From: Pseudomonas sp. S31
Lineage (GTDB): Bacteria > Pseudomonadota > Gammaproteobacteria > Pseudomonadales > Pseudomonadaceae
Assembly: GCF_016648105.1 (NCBI RefSeq)
Contig: NZ_JACVVE010000010.1
Location: forward strand, 62,001 to 126,000
Reading direction: 5' to 3'
Length of the DNA: 64,000 nt
The notes below the pieces were generated by a model. It saw only the letters and a list, made by a program, of their open reading frames with translations, was not told where the DNA came from and made no database searches. Made by a program: the position numbers and the translations under genes. Of this stretch, positions 49,396-57,110 are shown one piece after another. Every line of letters begins with the position of its first letter. The stretch's first letter is position 1.

Positions 49396-51864
49396 TTACC
49401 AGTCATAGGTAAGGTTTGCGGTCACCGTCCGGCCCTGGCCGTAAGTGCATTCCCAAACACCGGAACAGCGGCTGACGTAACGCTTATCGTCGATATTTTC
49501 CACATTGGCCTGCACACGCACGCCTTTAACTGCCAGCGGTGAGCGCTCCAAGTCGTAGGAAATCATGGCGTCATACACGCTGTAGGAAGGCACATCGAAC
49601 GCCCTGTACGACGTGCTGGTGCCTGGGCTGCTACGCACGTAGCGCACACCGACACCAAAGCCAAGGCCACGCAGGGCGCTGTCATCCGGCATCTTGTAGT
49701 CCAGCCAGGTGGAGGCGGTCAGGGGGGAAATGCCGATCGGGTGACGGCCTTTCATTCCGTCATTGTCCTTGGTGTACTCAGCGTCCACACGCGATACGGA
49801 GGCAATCAAATTCAGCTGTTTGGTCAATGCTGCTTTACCTTCGACCTCCAGCCCGGTGGAGCGCAGTTCACCGGACTGGTTACTGAAGCCTGGATTGTCC
49901 AGGTCGCTGGTGAGTACGTTCTTGCGGTCGATCTGATAGGCCGATATCTGCACGAAGCTGTTCGAACCTGGAGGTTGGTACTTGATGCCCACTTCGTACT
50001 GCTTGCCGGTGGAGGCGTCGAAGGTGTTGCCGGAAACGTCGGTGCCGGTGTTCGGCTGGAACGACTCGGAATAGCTGAAGTAAGGCGTTACACCGTTGTC
50101 GAACAGGTAACCAAAGCCTACCCGGCCAGAAAACTTTTCATCCTTGATGCTGTTGTCGACGTTGTACAACGGCTGATTGTTTTCGGTGGTGGCCCAGTCG
50201 TAACGCCCGCCAAGGGTCAGGAACCAGCGGTCCCACTTGATCTGGTCCTGCAGGTACAAGCCAGTTTGGCGGATGGTGTTGTCCCAGGTGTTGACCGCCG
50301 CCTGGCTGAAGTCGATCGGGTTGCCATATACCGGGTTGTAGAGATCAATACCGGGCGGCGCGTACTGGTAGCGCCCGAGGAATTGCGAGTTGAAATGGTA
50401 GTAGTCGACGCCCAGCAGCAGCGTGTGCTCGACTTCGCCGGTTTTGAACACGGCCTGTGCCATGTTGTCGATGCCATACACCTTGTTGGTTTGCGACCAG
50501 TCGATGGCGTAACGGCCGATGGCGCTCTGGTTGTTCAACCCCGTGGTCGGACTGATGATGAATTCATAGCCGTGTAGCACCGAGACGAACCGATCATCGA
50601 CGTAGGCGTAGCGGGCGTTCTGCTTGAGGCTCCAGACGTCGTTGAGGGTGTGGGACAGCTCGTAGCCCACGCTGAATTGGTCGCGATCGTACGAGGCGTA
50701 ATTCGGTTCGCCAATGAATCGATTACGCGAAATATGGCCGTTGGGGTTACCCAGCACCGTACCCCAAACCGGGAGGCCTTGTGGTTCTGGAGTGTCATTG
50801 TCTTTCTGAAAGTGGCCGTAGAAGGTCAAGGTAGTACTGTCGTTGACATTCCAGGTCAAGCTCGGCGCCAAGGTCATGCGTTTCTGATCGGCGTAGTCCA
50901 CTTCCGAGTTGGTGTCGTTGACTACCCCGGTCAGGCGGTACAGGAACGTGCCCTGGTCATCGAGCGGGCCGCCGAGGTCGAAGGCGCCGTACTTACGGTC
51001 GTAGCTGCCGGTGCCGAGGGTGATGGAGTGCAGCGAGTCGCGAGTCGGGCGCTTGGATACCATGTTGACGATACCGCCAGGTTGGTTTTGGCCGTACAAC
51101 ACCGAAGCCGGCCCCTTGAGCACTTCTACCCGTTCTAGCAGGTACGGATCGATTTGCAGGGCGCCGCCAGTGCTGCCGCCGCCATAAGGCAGGTGCAGGC
51201 CGTCAAGATACATGGGGGTGGCGTTGAAGCCGCGCGAGGTGGGCTCGTCGAACGCCTTGACTCGCGCCGTGAAACCATCCACTTGCACGCCAGGGGTGTA
51301 GCGCAACGCGTCGCTGACCGACATCGACCCACGCGCCTTGATTTCATCCTGAGTGACGATGTTGATGGTCTGCGGCGTTTCCAGCACCGAGGTGTCGGTC
51401 TTGGTAGCGGTGGCGGTGCGTTTGGCCACGTAGCCTTCGACCGGGCCGTAGGCTGACTCGCCGTTGGCGTTAATCGAGGTCGCCCCCAGTTCCAGTGCGT
51501 TGCCGTTGTCGGTGGCGGGTACCAGCAAGTAATTGCCGCCGTCGCTTCTGAGCACGTTCAGCCCCGTGCCTGCCAGCAACTGCGCGAAACCTTGCTCGAC
51601 ACTGAGATTGCCATGCACCCCCTGGCTGGATTTGCCGGCGGTCAGGCTGGCGTTGATCGACAGCGGGATGCGTGCTTGCCGGCCGAACTGGCTCAGTACC
51701 TGATCGAGAGGCCCGGCCGGGATGTCGAAGTTCTGGGCAATGGCCGTAGCGCTGGCCGGATCCTGTGCTTGCGCGTTGTAGGTCGCGAACAGGGCGCCGA
51801 AACCAAGGCCGGTCGCCAATACCAGGTGAATGGCGCGCGCCAGCGGGGTAATACGATGCTTCAT
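49396..51864 (-). CDS. TonB-dependent ferric-siderophore receptor with STN signalling domain (set C, FhuA/FoxA-like)
   Basis: The 822-residue receptor has a signal peptide (AIHLVLATGLGFGALFATYN), an STN domain (NFDIPAGPLDQVLSQFGRQA, GVHGNLSVEQGFAQLLAGTG), a plug (DTSVLETPQTINIVTQDEIK, VEVLKGPASVLYGQNQPGG) and a barrel whose last part has the paired cysteines CSGVWECTYG before TVTANLTYDW. This ending is typical of hydroxamate (ferrichrome/ferrioxamine) receptors, so a hydroxamate siderophore is the best guess. It lies 99 bp after the FecR gene. Confidence 0.92.
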   Translation of the reverse strand: MKHRITPLARAIHLVLATGLGFGALFATYNAQAQDPASATAIAQNFDIPAGPLDQVLSQFGRQARIPLSINASLTAGKSSQGVHGNLSVEQGFAQLLAGTGLNVLRSDGGNYLLVPATDNGNALELGATSINANGESAYGPVEGYVAKRTATATKTDTSVLETPQTINIVTQDEIKARGSMSVSDALRYTPGVQVDGFTARVKAFDEPTSRGFNATPMYLDGLHLPYGGGSTGGALQIDPYLLERVEVLKGPASVLYGQNQPGGIVNMVSKRPTRDSLHSITLGTGSYDRKYGAFDLGGPLDDQGTFLYRLTGVVNDTNSEVDYADQKRMTLAPSLTWNVNDSTTLTFYGHFQKDNDTPEPQGLPVWGTVLGNPNGHISRNRFIGEPNYASYDRDQFSVGYELSHTLNDVWSLKQNARYAYVDDRFVSVLHGYEFIISPTTGLNNQSAIGRYAIDWSQTNKVYGIDNMAQAVFKTGEVEHTLLLGVDYYHFNSQFLGRYQYAPPGIDLYNPVYGNPIDFSQAAVNTWDNTIRQTGLYLQDQIKWDRWFLTLGGRYDWATTENNQPLYNVDNSIKDEKFSGRVGFGYLFDNGVTPYFSYSESFQPNTGTDVSGNTFDASTGKQYEVGIKYQPPGSNSFVQISAYQIDRKNVLTSDLDNPGFSNQSGELRSTGLEVEGKAALTKQLNLIASVSRVDAEYTKDNDGMKGRHPIGISPLTASTWLDYKMPDDSALRGLGFGVGVRYVRSSPGTSTSYRAFDVPSYSVYDAMISYDLERSPLAVKGVRVQANVENIDDKRYVSRCSGVWECTYGQGRTVTANLTYDW

Positions 51865-51963
51865 GGCAAACTTCCGAAAGAGGGCAGGGTTACCGCGTCG
51901 TTCGCGGGGTTTGCCTTGAAGCCAAGCGACTTGGAAAAAACTGCGGCTGTTGTGAAAATATTT

Positions 51964-52968
51964 TCAATCGGCCGCCAGCGGTAGCACCGTGACCCAGTAG
52001 GCGGTGCGGCGTTCGATCCTCACCGGCAGGCTGTTTTCGAGCAGCCCAAGAATGCGTTCGTTGTCATTGAGCGGGTACGAGCCAGTTACCCGCAGGCCGG
52101 CGACCCTGGGGTCGCAGCGCAACATGCCGGGGCGATAGCGGTTGAGTTGGCGCACTAGGTCGCCAAGGCGCATGGCCTTGGCGATGACGAAACCATCGAC
52201 CCAGGCATCGTCCGCGGCGCTGGCCTGGCTGATCACGATGCGACCGCCTGCAAGCCGGGCCCGCTCACCTGCTTCTACGACTTGCGCAGCGAGGCTCGGC
52301 AGCAAGGTGGCAGCGACGCGGCCACTACTGACCGACAATCCTGTGCCGGCGTTGTCGTCATCGCAACATACTGTGAAGCGCGTACCGAGCGGGCACAGTT
52401 CGGCATTGCTGGTTTGTACCACCAGCGGTCGCCCGGCTGGATCCTGCGCGGTGGCCACGTTGATTTCGCCGTAGCGAAGCTGGATGCGCCGTTCGTTGCG
52501 GGTAAACACCACATCCACCGCGGTGTCGGTGTTAAGCCACAGCTGCGAGCCATCAGCGAGCAGTTCGCGGCGGCGTTCGCCGGTCGCGGTTCGCAGGTCG
52601 GCCAGGCTGCCCTGCACCCAGTGGCTGTCGCGGCTCTGCCAGCCGACCGCGCCGAGCAGGCTGGCGCTTACCAGCAGCTTGAGTATCCGGCGGCGGTCGC
52701 TGTCGGCGTAGCGGGTCTGTTGCAGCGTGGTTCTGGCGACCGGGTCACGCAACAGACTCGCGTTGTCGTGGATCAGCGCAGGCAACCCGGCCATGCGTTG
52801 CCAAGCACGTTCATGCTCACTGTCGGCCTGGCGCCAAAGCTGTAATTGCAGGATTTCGGCGGCGCTGATGTCCCCCGACTGAGTCAGCGAGTACCAGGCG
52901 ATGGCCTGTTGGCGTACAGCGGCGCTAATCGGCTTGGGCTCAGGTTGCGCAGGGGGCATCGCTGTCAC
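51964..52968 (-). CDS. FecR-family sigma-factor regulator (set C)
   Basis: The 334-residue FecR protein has an N-terminal anti-sigma region, an arginine-rich motif DRRRILKLL at residues 91-99 before the membrane helix, and a periplasmic domain with RRELLADGSQLWLNTDTAVD. It starts at GTG 52968, overlapping the sigma stop (GTGA); an ATG at 52959 is an alternative. Confidence 0.91.
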   Translation of the reverse strand: MTAMPPAQPEPKPISAAVRQQAIAWYSLTQSGDISAAEILQLQLWRQADSEHERAWQRMAGLPALIHDNASLLRDPVARTTLQQTRYADSDRRRILKLLVSASLLGAVGWQSRDSHWVQGSLADLRTATGERRRELLADGSQLWLNTDTAVDVVFTRNERRIQLRYGEINVATAQDPAGRPLVVQTSNAELCPLGTRFTVCCDDDNAGTGLSVSSGRVAATLLPSLAAQVVEAGERARLAGGRIVISQASAADDAWVDGFVIAKAMRLGDLVRQLNRYRPGMLRCDPRVAGLRVTGSYPLNDNERILGLLENSLPVRIERRTAYWVTVLPLAAD

Positions 52969-53474
52969 TCGTACTGGCTGGCGTAGCAGCGGTCGAATGC
53001 TTTGAGCATCGCCCGTTGGACTTGGTCGACACTTAGCGACATCTTGCCGGCAATTTGCTTGTAGGTCAGGCCGTCGAGCTGTGACATCAGGAAGATCTCC
53101 CGCACGCGTACTGGCAAGCCATGCAGTAGCTCATCCAGTTGGGTAAGGGTTTCGATCAGCAAATGACGCGCTTCGGGTGACAGTTCGTGCTGCTCCGGCT
53201 GCGCCGCCAGAGACTCGGCATACGCTCGCTCCACGGCAAGACGCCGCCAGCGATTGATCAGCAGGCTGTTGGCGATGGTCGCCAGATACGCCAGTGGCTG
53301 CTTGATTTCATTGACCGGGCGCTGCGCCCGGATGATGCGTACGAATGTATCATGGGCCAGATCGTCGGCGTCCGCGGCCTCTCCCAGGCGCTTGATCAAC
53401 CACCGTCTGAGCCAGCTGTGATGCTGAATATAGAGGTTTTCAACATCCAGGTCGAAAGAGCTTTGCGGTCCCAT
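52965..53474 (-). CDS. ECF sigma-70 factor, FecI family (set C)
   Basis: The 169-residue sigma factor has region 2 (LYIQHHSWLRRWLIKRLGE, ADDLAHDTFVRII) and region 4 (LDGLTYKQIAGKMSLSVDQV). It is more distant from the set A and B factors than they are from each other, so set C has a separate origin. I use ATG 53474; the longer frame would run into the Fur box. Confidence 0.92.
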   Translation of the reverse strand: MGPQSSFDLDVENLYIQHHSWLRRWLIKRLGEAADADDLAHDTFVRIIRAQRPVNEIKQPLAYLATIANSLLINRWRRLAVERAYAESLAAQPEQHELSPEARHLLIETLTQLDELLHGLPVRVREIFLMSQLDGLTYKQIAGKMSLSVDQVQRAMLKAFDRCYASQYE

Positions 53475-53506
53475 GTGGTTATCATCGGTATTCAAGACTC
53501 GGGGTG

Positions 53507-53525
53507 GCGCATGATAATCATTAAC
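53507..53525 (-). promoter_or_regulatory. Fur box before the set C sigma gene
   Basis: GCGCATGATAATCATTAAC matches about 15 of 19 positions of the Fur consensus, with a nearly perfect right half (GATAATCATTAAC). It lies 33-51 bp before the sigma ATG and is the clearest Fur site in the window. Confidence 0.75.
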
Positions 53526-53751
53526 AATTGAGGCCCGCAAGAAGATTGCCCGGGGGCCATGCTCTCCAGGGCGAAGTCATTGAGCAAATTCGCCAGGCAG
53601 AAGCAGGGTCGCAGTTGGCGATGCCCTAGTGGCTCTGCAACTTGTCATGATCGGAGGTAGCTTGCAGCGACCGTCCGCATGGGGGCGAGAGCGGCCAGTC
53701 GGGAGCGTCTGCTGTCGACCCGAAGCTGCCGTTGAGCCCGTCGCAGTTTTT
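53526..53751. other. Intergenic stretch without a recognised gene
   Basis: No plausible coding region or RNA is seen between the set C Fur box and the REP pair. Short reading frames here have no ribosome-binding site and no recognisable sequence. Confidence 0.4.
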
Positions 53752-53834
53752 GTAGGAGCGGGTTTACCCGCGAACACCGGCACAGCCGGTGCCATCCACC
53801 GCGGCGCCTGCTTCGCGGGTAAACCCGCTCCTAC
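53752..53834. repeat. REP pair
   Basis: Full units at 53752-53774 and, inverted, at 53812-53834 are separated by a spacer containing the palindrome CCGGCACAGCCGG. It stands between the set C signalling genes and the RraB-like gene. Confidence 0.92.
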
Positions 53835-53966
53835 AGAGGGCGCAGTTGACCCGAGGTCCTACCGTCTGCTCTGGGTCGATTGCGGCCACTCGCGAGTGGC
53901 AGCTACCGCCCCATAGCGAACAATCCACCGAGATGGTCGACCCTGGCACGGGGAGTTGCGAGGAAC

Positions 53967-54293
53967 TCAGGCTGGGCGCTGTGCAATACATCCCCAACCG
54001 TCGTAATCAAGATCGAATAAGTGTGCCAGGCAAGCCATGTAACCTGACAGGCACAGAATCACCTCTTGTGTGACTTGGCTGTGGAGGGTCACCCGAATTC
54101 GATGTTGCTCTTCAGAGACGGTCTCAAGCTTGGCAGCGCCAAACCTGAAGTCATTGATGAACCCTACCGCGGCCTCACCCTGGCGCAGCTCCTTTGCATA
54201 GAAAACGAAATCGACGTCGCGCTGCGTACTGAAATCATCGCCTTGGGAATCGAGGCTGATGAGCACGTCGATATCGGCTGGTACTTGGTTCAT
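53967..54293 (-). CDS. RraB-like (ribonuclease E activity regulator) protein
   Basis: The 108-residue protein shows the RraB family pattern: GDDFSTQRDVDFVFYAK near the N-terminus and the C-terminal LFDLDYDGWGC. RraB proteins bind RNase E and change its activity. I use ATG 54293, giving a protein somewhat shorter than E. coli RraB (about 138 residues); in-frame sequence continues upstream to 54398 without a better start. It is encoded alone. Confidence 0.7.
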   Translation of the reverse strand: MNQVPADIDVLISLDSQGDDFSTQRDVDFVFYAKELRQGEAAVGFINDFRFGAAKLETVSEEQHRIRVTLHSQVTQEVILCLSGYMACLAHLFDLDYDGWGCIAQRPA

Positions 54294-54532
54294 CAAATCT
54301 TCGAGAATGGCCAAAGCTGTTCCTTTGCTCAGGGGGAGTGAATGGGACAGGGACGCATAGCGAGCACTGCGCTTGCATGGCTGCGAAGAGTGCCACACCT
54401 GCAGTCAATTTTAAGGTGTTTCCAGTTTGCATTATCCTAGTGCGGCGGCGAATGCTTCTGGCGTTGGGCTCTCCTGCCATTGCGCGATAGTCCCAGGCAG
54501 CACAGCCATGGCTGCTTGCGCCGCGTCCAAAT

Positions 54533-55172
54533 ATGCGCGACTGGCTCGAAACGTTCAGAGCCCTCCAGGATGCCGGCTCGCACCACACGCATGCCCGGCG
54601 CTGCCGTGGTCTCGTTGCGCCCTTTCCATTACGAACACCCCGAGCTCAAACTTGAGTTGAGCATAAGCGATGCCGTTGAAGACATCGCCAGGCTGCAATC
54701 GGATATTGCGGTGCGGCTGACGCGGCCTAATGAAGCTGATATCACGGTGCGGCGTGTCGGCAGTTTACGCATTGGCATCCATGCCAGTGCCGGGTGCCTG
54801 GAGCGCTACGGTAATCCAGCCTCCCTACTGTCGCTGCGCCAGCGGCCGCTGATCGGACCGGACAGACGCTCAGCGGATTTGCGTCGGTTTGTCGACGTCG
54901 GCCTGTGCGATGCCGACCAGCATTTTGCCATTGCCTCTGATCATCACCTTGCCCAGCTGGCCGCTCTGAAAGCGGGCTTGGGCTTCGGACTCTGCCCAAC
55001 GGAAATAGCAAAATCGCACGCCCTGGTGCATGTGCTGCCACACGATTTTGGCTTTGAGGTAGACGTGTGGATCGCAATGCACAATGACCTGCGCAAAATT
55101 AACAGGATCGCTCAGGTGTTCGAGGTTCTCGGAGAGCAGTTGCATCAATATCTATGCTTGGCCGATCAGTGA
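54533..55172 (+). pseudogene. Decayed LysR-family regulator gene
   Basis: From about 54590 to the stop at 55172 the sequence encodes a LysR effector domain (HYEHPELKLELSISDAVEDI, FAIASDHHLAQLAALKAGLG), but no helix-turn-helix precedes it in frame. A short segment in another frame from ATG 54533 (MRDWLETFRALQDAGSH) resembles the very beginning of a LysR protein. The DNA-binding part between the two, about 70-80 residues, is missing. This looks like an internal deletion plus frameshift, so the gene should be inactive. Confidence 0.65.
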
Positions 55173-55211
55173 GCAGCGTAGACGGTGGCGTCCACTGCTT
55201 GGTCAACGGCA

Positions 55212-55245
55212 GCTGGGGGTCGATAGCGATGCTATCGATTCCAGC
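55212..55245. other. Strong palindromic stem-loop
   Basis: TCGATAGC (55220-55227) and GCTATCGA (55231-55238) form a perfect 8-bp stem with a three-base loop, flanked by GCTGG (55212-55216) / CCAGC (55241-55245). It lies between the decayed LysR gene and the acetyltransferase. No T-run follows, so its role (termination, protein binding or a remnant) is open. Confidence 0.5.
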
Positions 55246-55347
55246 CCATCGCATCGTGCCCTGCCGGGGCATGATCGACCTGGACTGAGAAGTGGCCGAA
55301 GTCGATCGGTTGCTGGCATTTTTACGCACCACGAAGGGGAGCACGCA

Positions 55348-55851
55348 ATGGAACGGTCTTGCACCACGTATTACCTGGAAATGACATCGCCATCCGAGCT
55401 GAAGGCGAAGCCGCAGCGTGATGACCTTCAAGTCATCGAGTGCGAAGTACCCCAGCCGGCACTCAACAGGTTTCTCTATCAGCTGGTAGGCACGCCTTGG
55501 CAATGGGGTGATCTTGACACCTGGGGTGATTCCGATTGGCAGGCGCTCGTCGAACAGGATTGCCATCGAACGTGGGTTGCCTACCACCGTGGTGCAATCG
55601 CCGGCTACTACGAGCTTTATCGTCCCGACGGCGGTAACTGCGAGATTCGATATTTCGGCCTGGCTCCTCAGTTTCTGGGGTGCGGCTTTGGCGGAGCGCT
55701 GCTAAGTCATGCTGTCAGATCCGCCTGGGAATGGCACGGTACAGAGCGGTTATGGGTGCACACATGCACACTCGACCATCCTGCCGCGCTTCAAAACTAC
55801 CAGGCACGCGGATTCCGCATTTTCAAGCAGGTTGAGGAGCCAAGCCGCTGA
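55348..55851 (+). CDS. GNAT-family N-acetyltransferase
   Basis: The 167-residue protein has the GNAT acetyl-CoA-binding pattern: a beta strand WVAYHRGAIAGYYELY, then LAPQFLGCGFGGALLSHAV and the C-terminal DHPAALQNYQARGF. The start is ATG 55348, behind AAGGGGAG; longer upstream frames are not family-like. Its substrate is unknown. It stands alone on the plus strand. Confidence 0.88.
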   Translation: MERSCTTYYLEMTSPSELKAKPQRDDLQVIECEVPQPALNRFLYQLVGTPWQWGDLDTWGDSDWQALVEQDCHRTWVAYHRGAIAGYYELYRPDGGNCEIRYFGLAPQFLGCGFGGALLSHAVRSAWEWHGTERLWVHTCTLDHPAALQNYQARGFRIFKQVEEPSR

Positions 55852-55868
55852 GCGCTCGGAGAAAGCCG

Positions 55869-56147
55869 ATGAGTGCGCGTCTCGAGGAGCGATGGCACAT
55901 ACACCCACTGACTATCGTGGGCTTCCCAGGCAACGACCCTTACCGCGAACATCCCGCTTGGGGCGACGATCGTTTCCTGAAAGCAGCCCACGGATTTCAG
56001 CAGGCTCGGCAGAGTGCTATGAAGACCTCAAGGCCAAAGCTTGCGGGTTTTCTCTCGATAGCGGTCGAAATACGCATTGACCAGCTCGAACGGAATGTCC
56101 TTTTGCTGAAACTGGTCGATGGAAGGGAATCCTGGAGGCGGCGCTGA
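55869..56147 (+). CDS. Doubtful ORF, possible gene remnant overlapping the solute-binding gene
   Basis: A 92-residue frame begins MSARLEERWHIHPLTIVGFP behind GGAGAAAG, but its second half is antisense to the C-terminus of the solute-binding protein gene. Only the first 50 or so codons lie in free DNA. I recognise no family. It may be the 5' end of a gene cut off when the neighbouring cluster was joined here, or chance. Confidence 0.2.
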   Translation: MSARLEERWHIHPLTIVGFPGNDPYREHPAWGDDRFLKAAHGFQQARQSAMKTSRPKLAGFLSIAVEIRIDQLERNVLLLKLVDGRESWRRR

Positions 56148-57098
56148 GCCTGGCAACGTGCCGTAGGCATATTCCCGGGATGCAATGATCGCCTGGGCGC
56201 GAGGGGTGAAGAGCCATTCCTTGAACAAGCGTGCGGCTTGTGGGTGTGGCGCCTGCTTGAGCAAGGCCACGCCAGGCCCATATAGGATGGCCACATTTTC
56301 AGGGAACGCCAGTGCCACAGGTGCGCCTTGGTCCCGAAGCCTAGCCACGACCTGTGCCGGAGCCCAGAGCACGAAGTCAGTACGGCCCTGGGCGAGGTTG
56401 GCGGTAAGGGTGCCGGGGTTGTCGGCGACCTGCGCATTGTCGTGCAGAAGTTGCAGTTGCTCGTCGCTGAGCTTGCCTTCTTCTTGCAGTAGCACTATGG
56501 CGGCGTCGAACGGGCTGGCCCCAACGAACCTTACGTGAGCAAAGCGTCCGCTAAATCTGGGTTCCAAGATCTGTGGCCATGTCTGGGGCACGTTCTGCGC
56601 GGTGAACTGGGTCGTGTTGTAGGCAAGGGTGAATGCATTGACCCAGGGAATCTGAAAGTAGCCTTGGCTCTGCTTGTAGCGGGCCGGTACCGTGGCGCTG
56701 CTGGCCGGGATATCGGCTTGCAGCCGATCCTGGCGCACCAGTTCGGACAGCTCGCTGTAGCCGGTCAGCACCACATCGCCGATTGGCCGCCCTGCGGCCT
56801 GTTCACCGGCCAGGCGCGTGTACAGCTGGGTTGCCTGTGTTGGCTTGATCTTGATCGCTGGGTAATCGGCCTCGAATGCCTGCCACAACGCCACGGTTTC
56901 GGGGAAGGCGGTATACACCACGAGTTCCTTTTCTCCCGCCTGTTGCGCCGCCTGATACAGCGGGTTAAGGGCGGCGGGTGGCGCTGGCGCGACGGCTTGC
57001 GCATCGCTCGATGGGGCCGGGCCGCACCCGGCCAGCAGCGAAAGTAGCGCTACTGCCGGTAGCCAGCGGCGATGAACGGGGGTGGAACGAAGGGCCAA
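56028..57098 (-). CDS. ABC solute-binding lipoprotein, iron(III)/polyamine type
   Basis: The 356-residue protein has a lipoprotein signal with lipobox LLAGC (Cys25). The mature part is a class-II two-lobed binding protein (ELVVYTAFPETVALWQAFEA, TQATQLYTRLAGEQAAGRPI, then FQIPWVNAFTLAYNT). The start is a TTG at 57098 with an excellent AAAGGAG 7 bp upstream; no ATG fits. It lies 12 bp after the TonB receptor gene and probably serves the fused permease and ATPase encoded further upstream on the same strand. Confidence 0.85.
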   Translation of the reverse strand: MALRSTPVHRRWLPAVALLSLLAGCGPAPSSDAQAVAPAPPAALNPLYQAAQQAGEKELVVYTAFPETVALWQAFEADYPAIKIKPTQATQLYTRLAGEQAAGRPIGDVVLTGYSELSELVRQDRLQADIPASSATVPARYKQSQGYFQIPWVNAFTLAYNTTQFTAQNVPQTWPQILEPRFSGRFAHVRFVGASPFDAAIVLLQEEGKLSDEQLQLLHDNAQVADNPGTLTANLAQGRTDFVLWAPAQVVARLRDQGAPVALAFPENVAILYGPGVALLKQAPHPQAARLFKEWLFTPRAQAIIASREYAYGTLPGSAPPPGFPSIDQFQQKDIPFELVNAYFDRYREKTRKLWP

Positions 57099-57110
57099 GG
57101 GTGTACTCCT

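Noticed and set aside
56028..57098. Solute-binding lipoprotein as a simple ferric-iron binding protein
   Set aside because: Not excluded, but the partner genes (flavin monooxygenase and a nutrient-type receptor) and the absence of a Fur box upstream do not support iron transport, so I left the substrate open.
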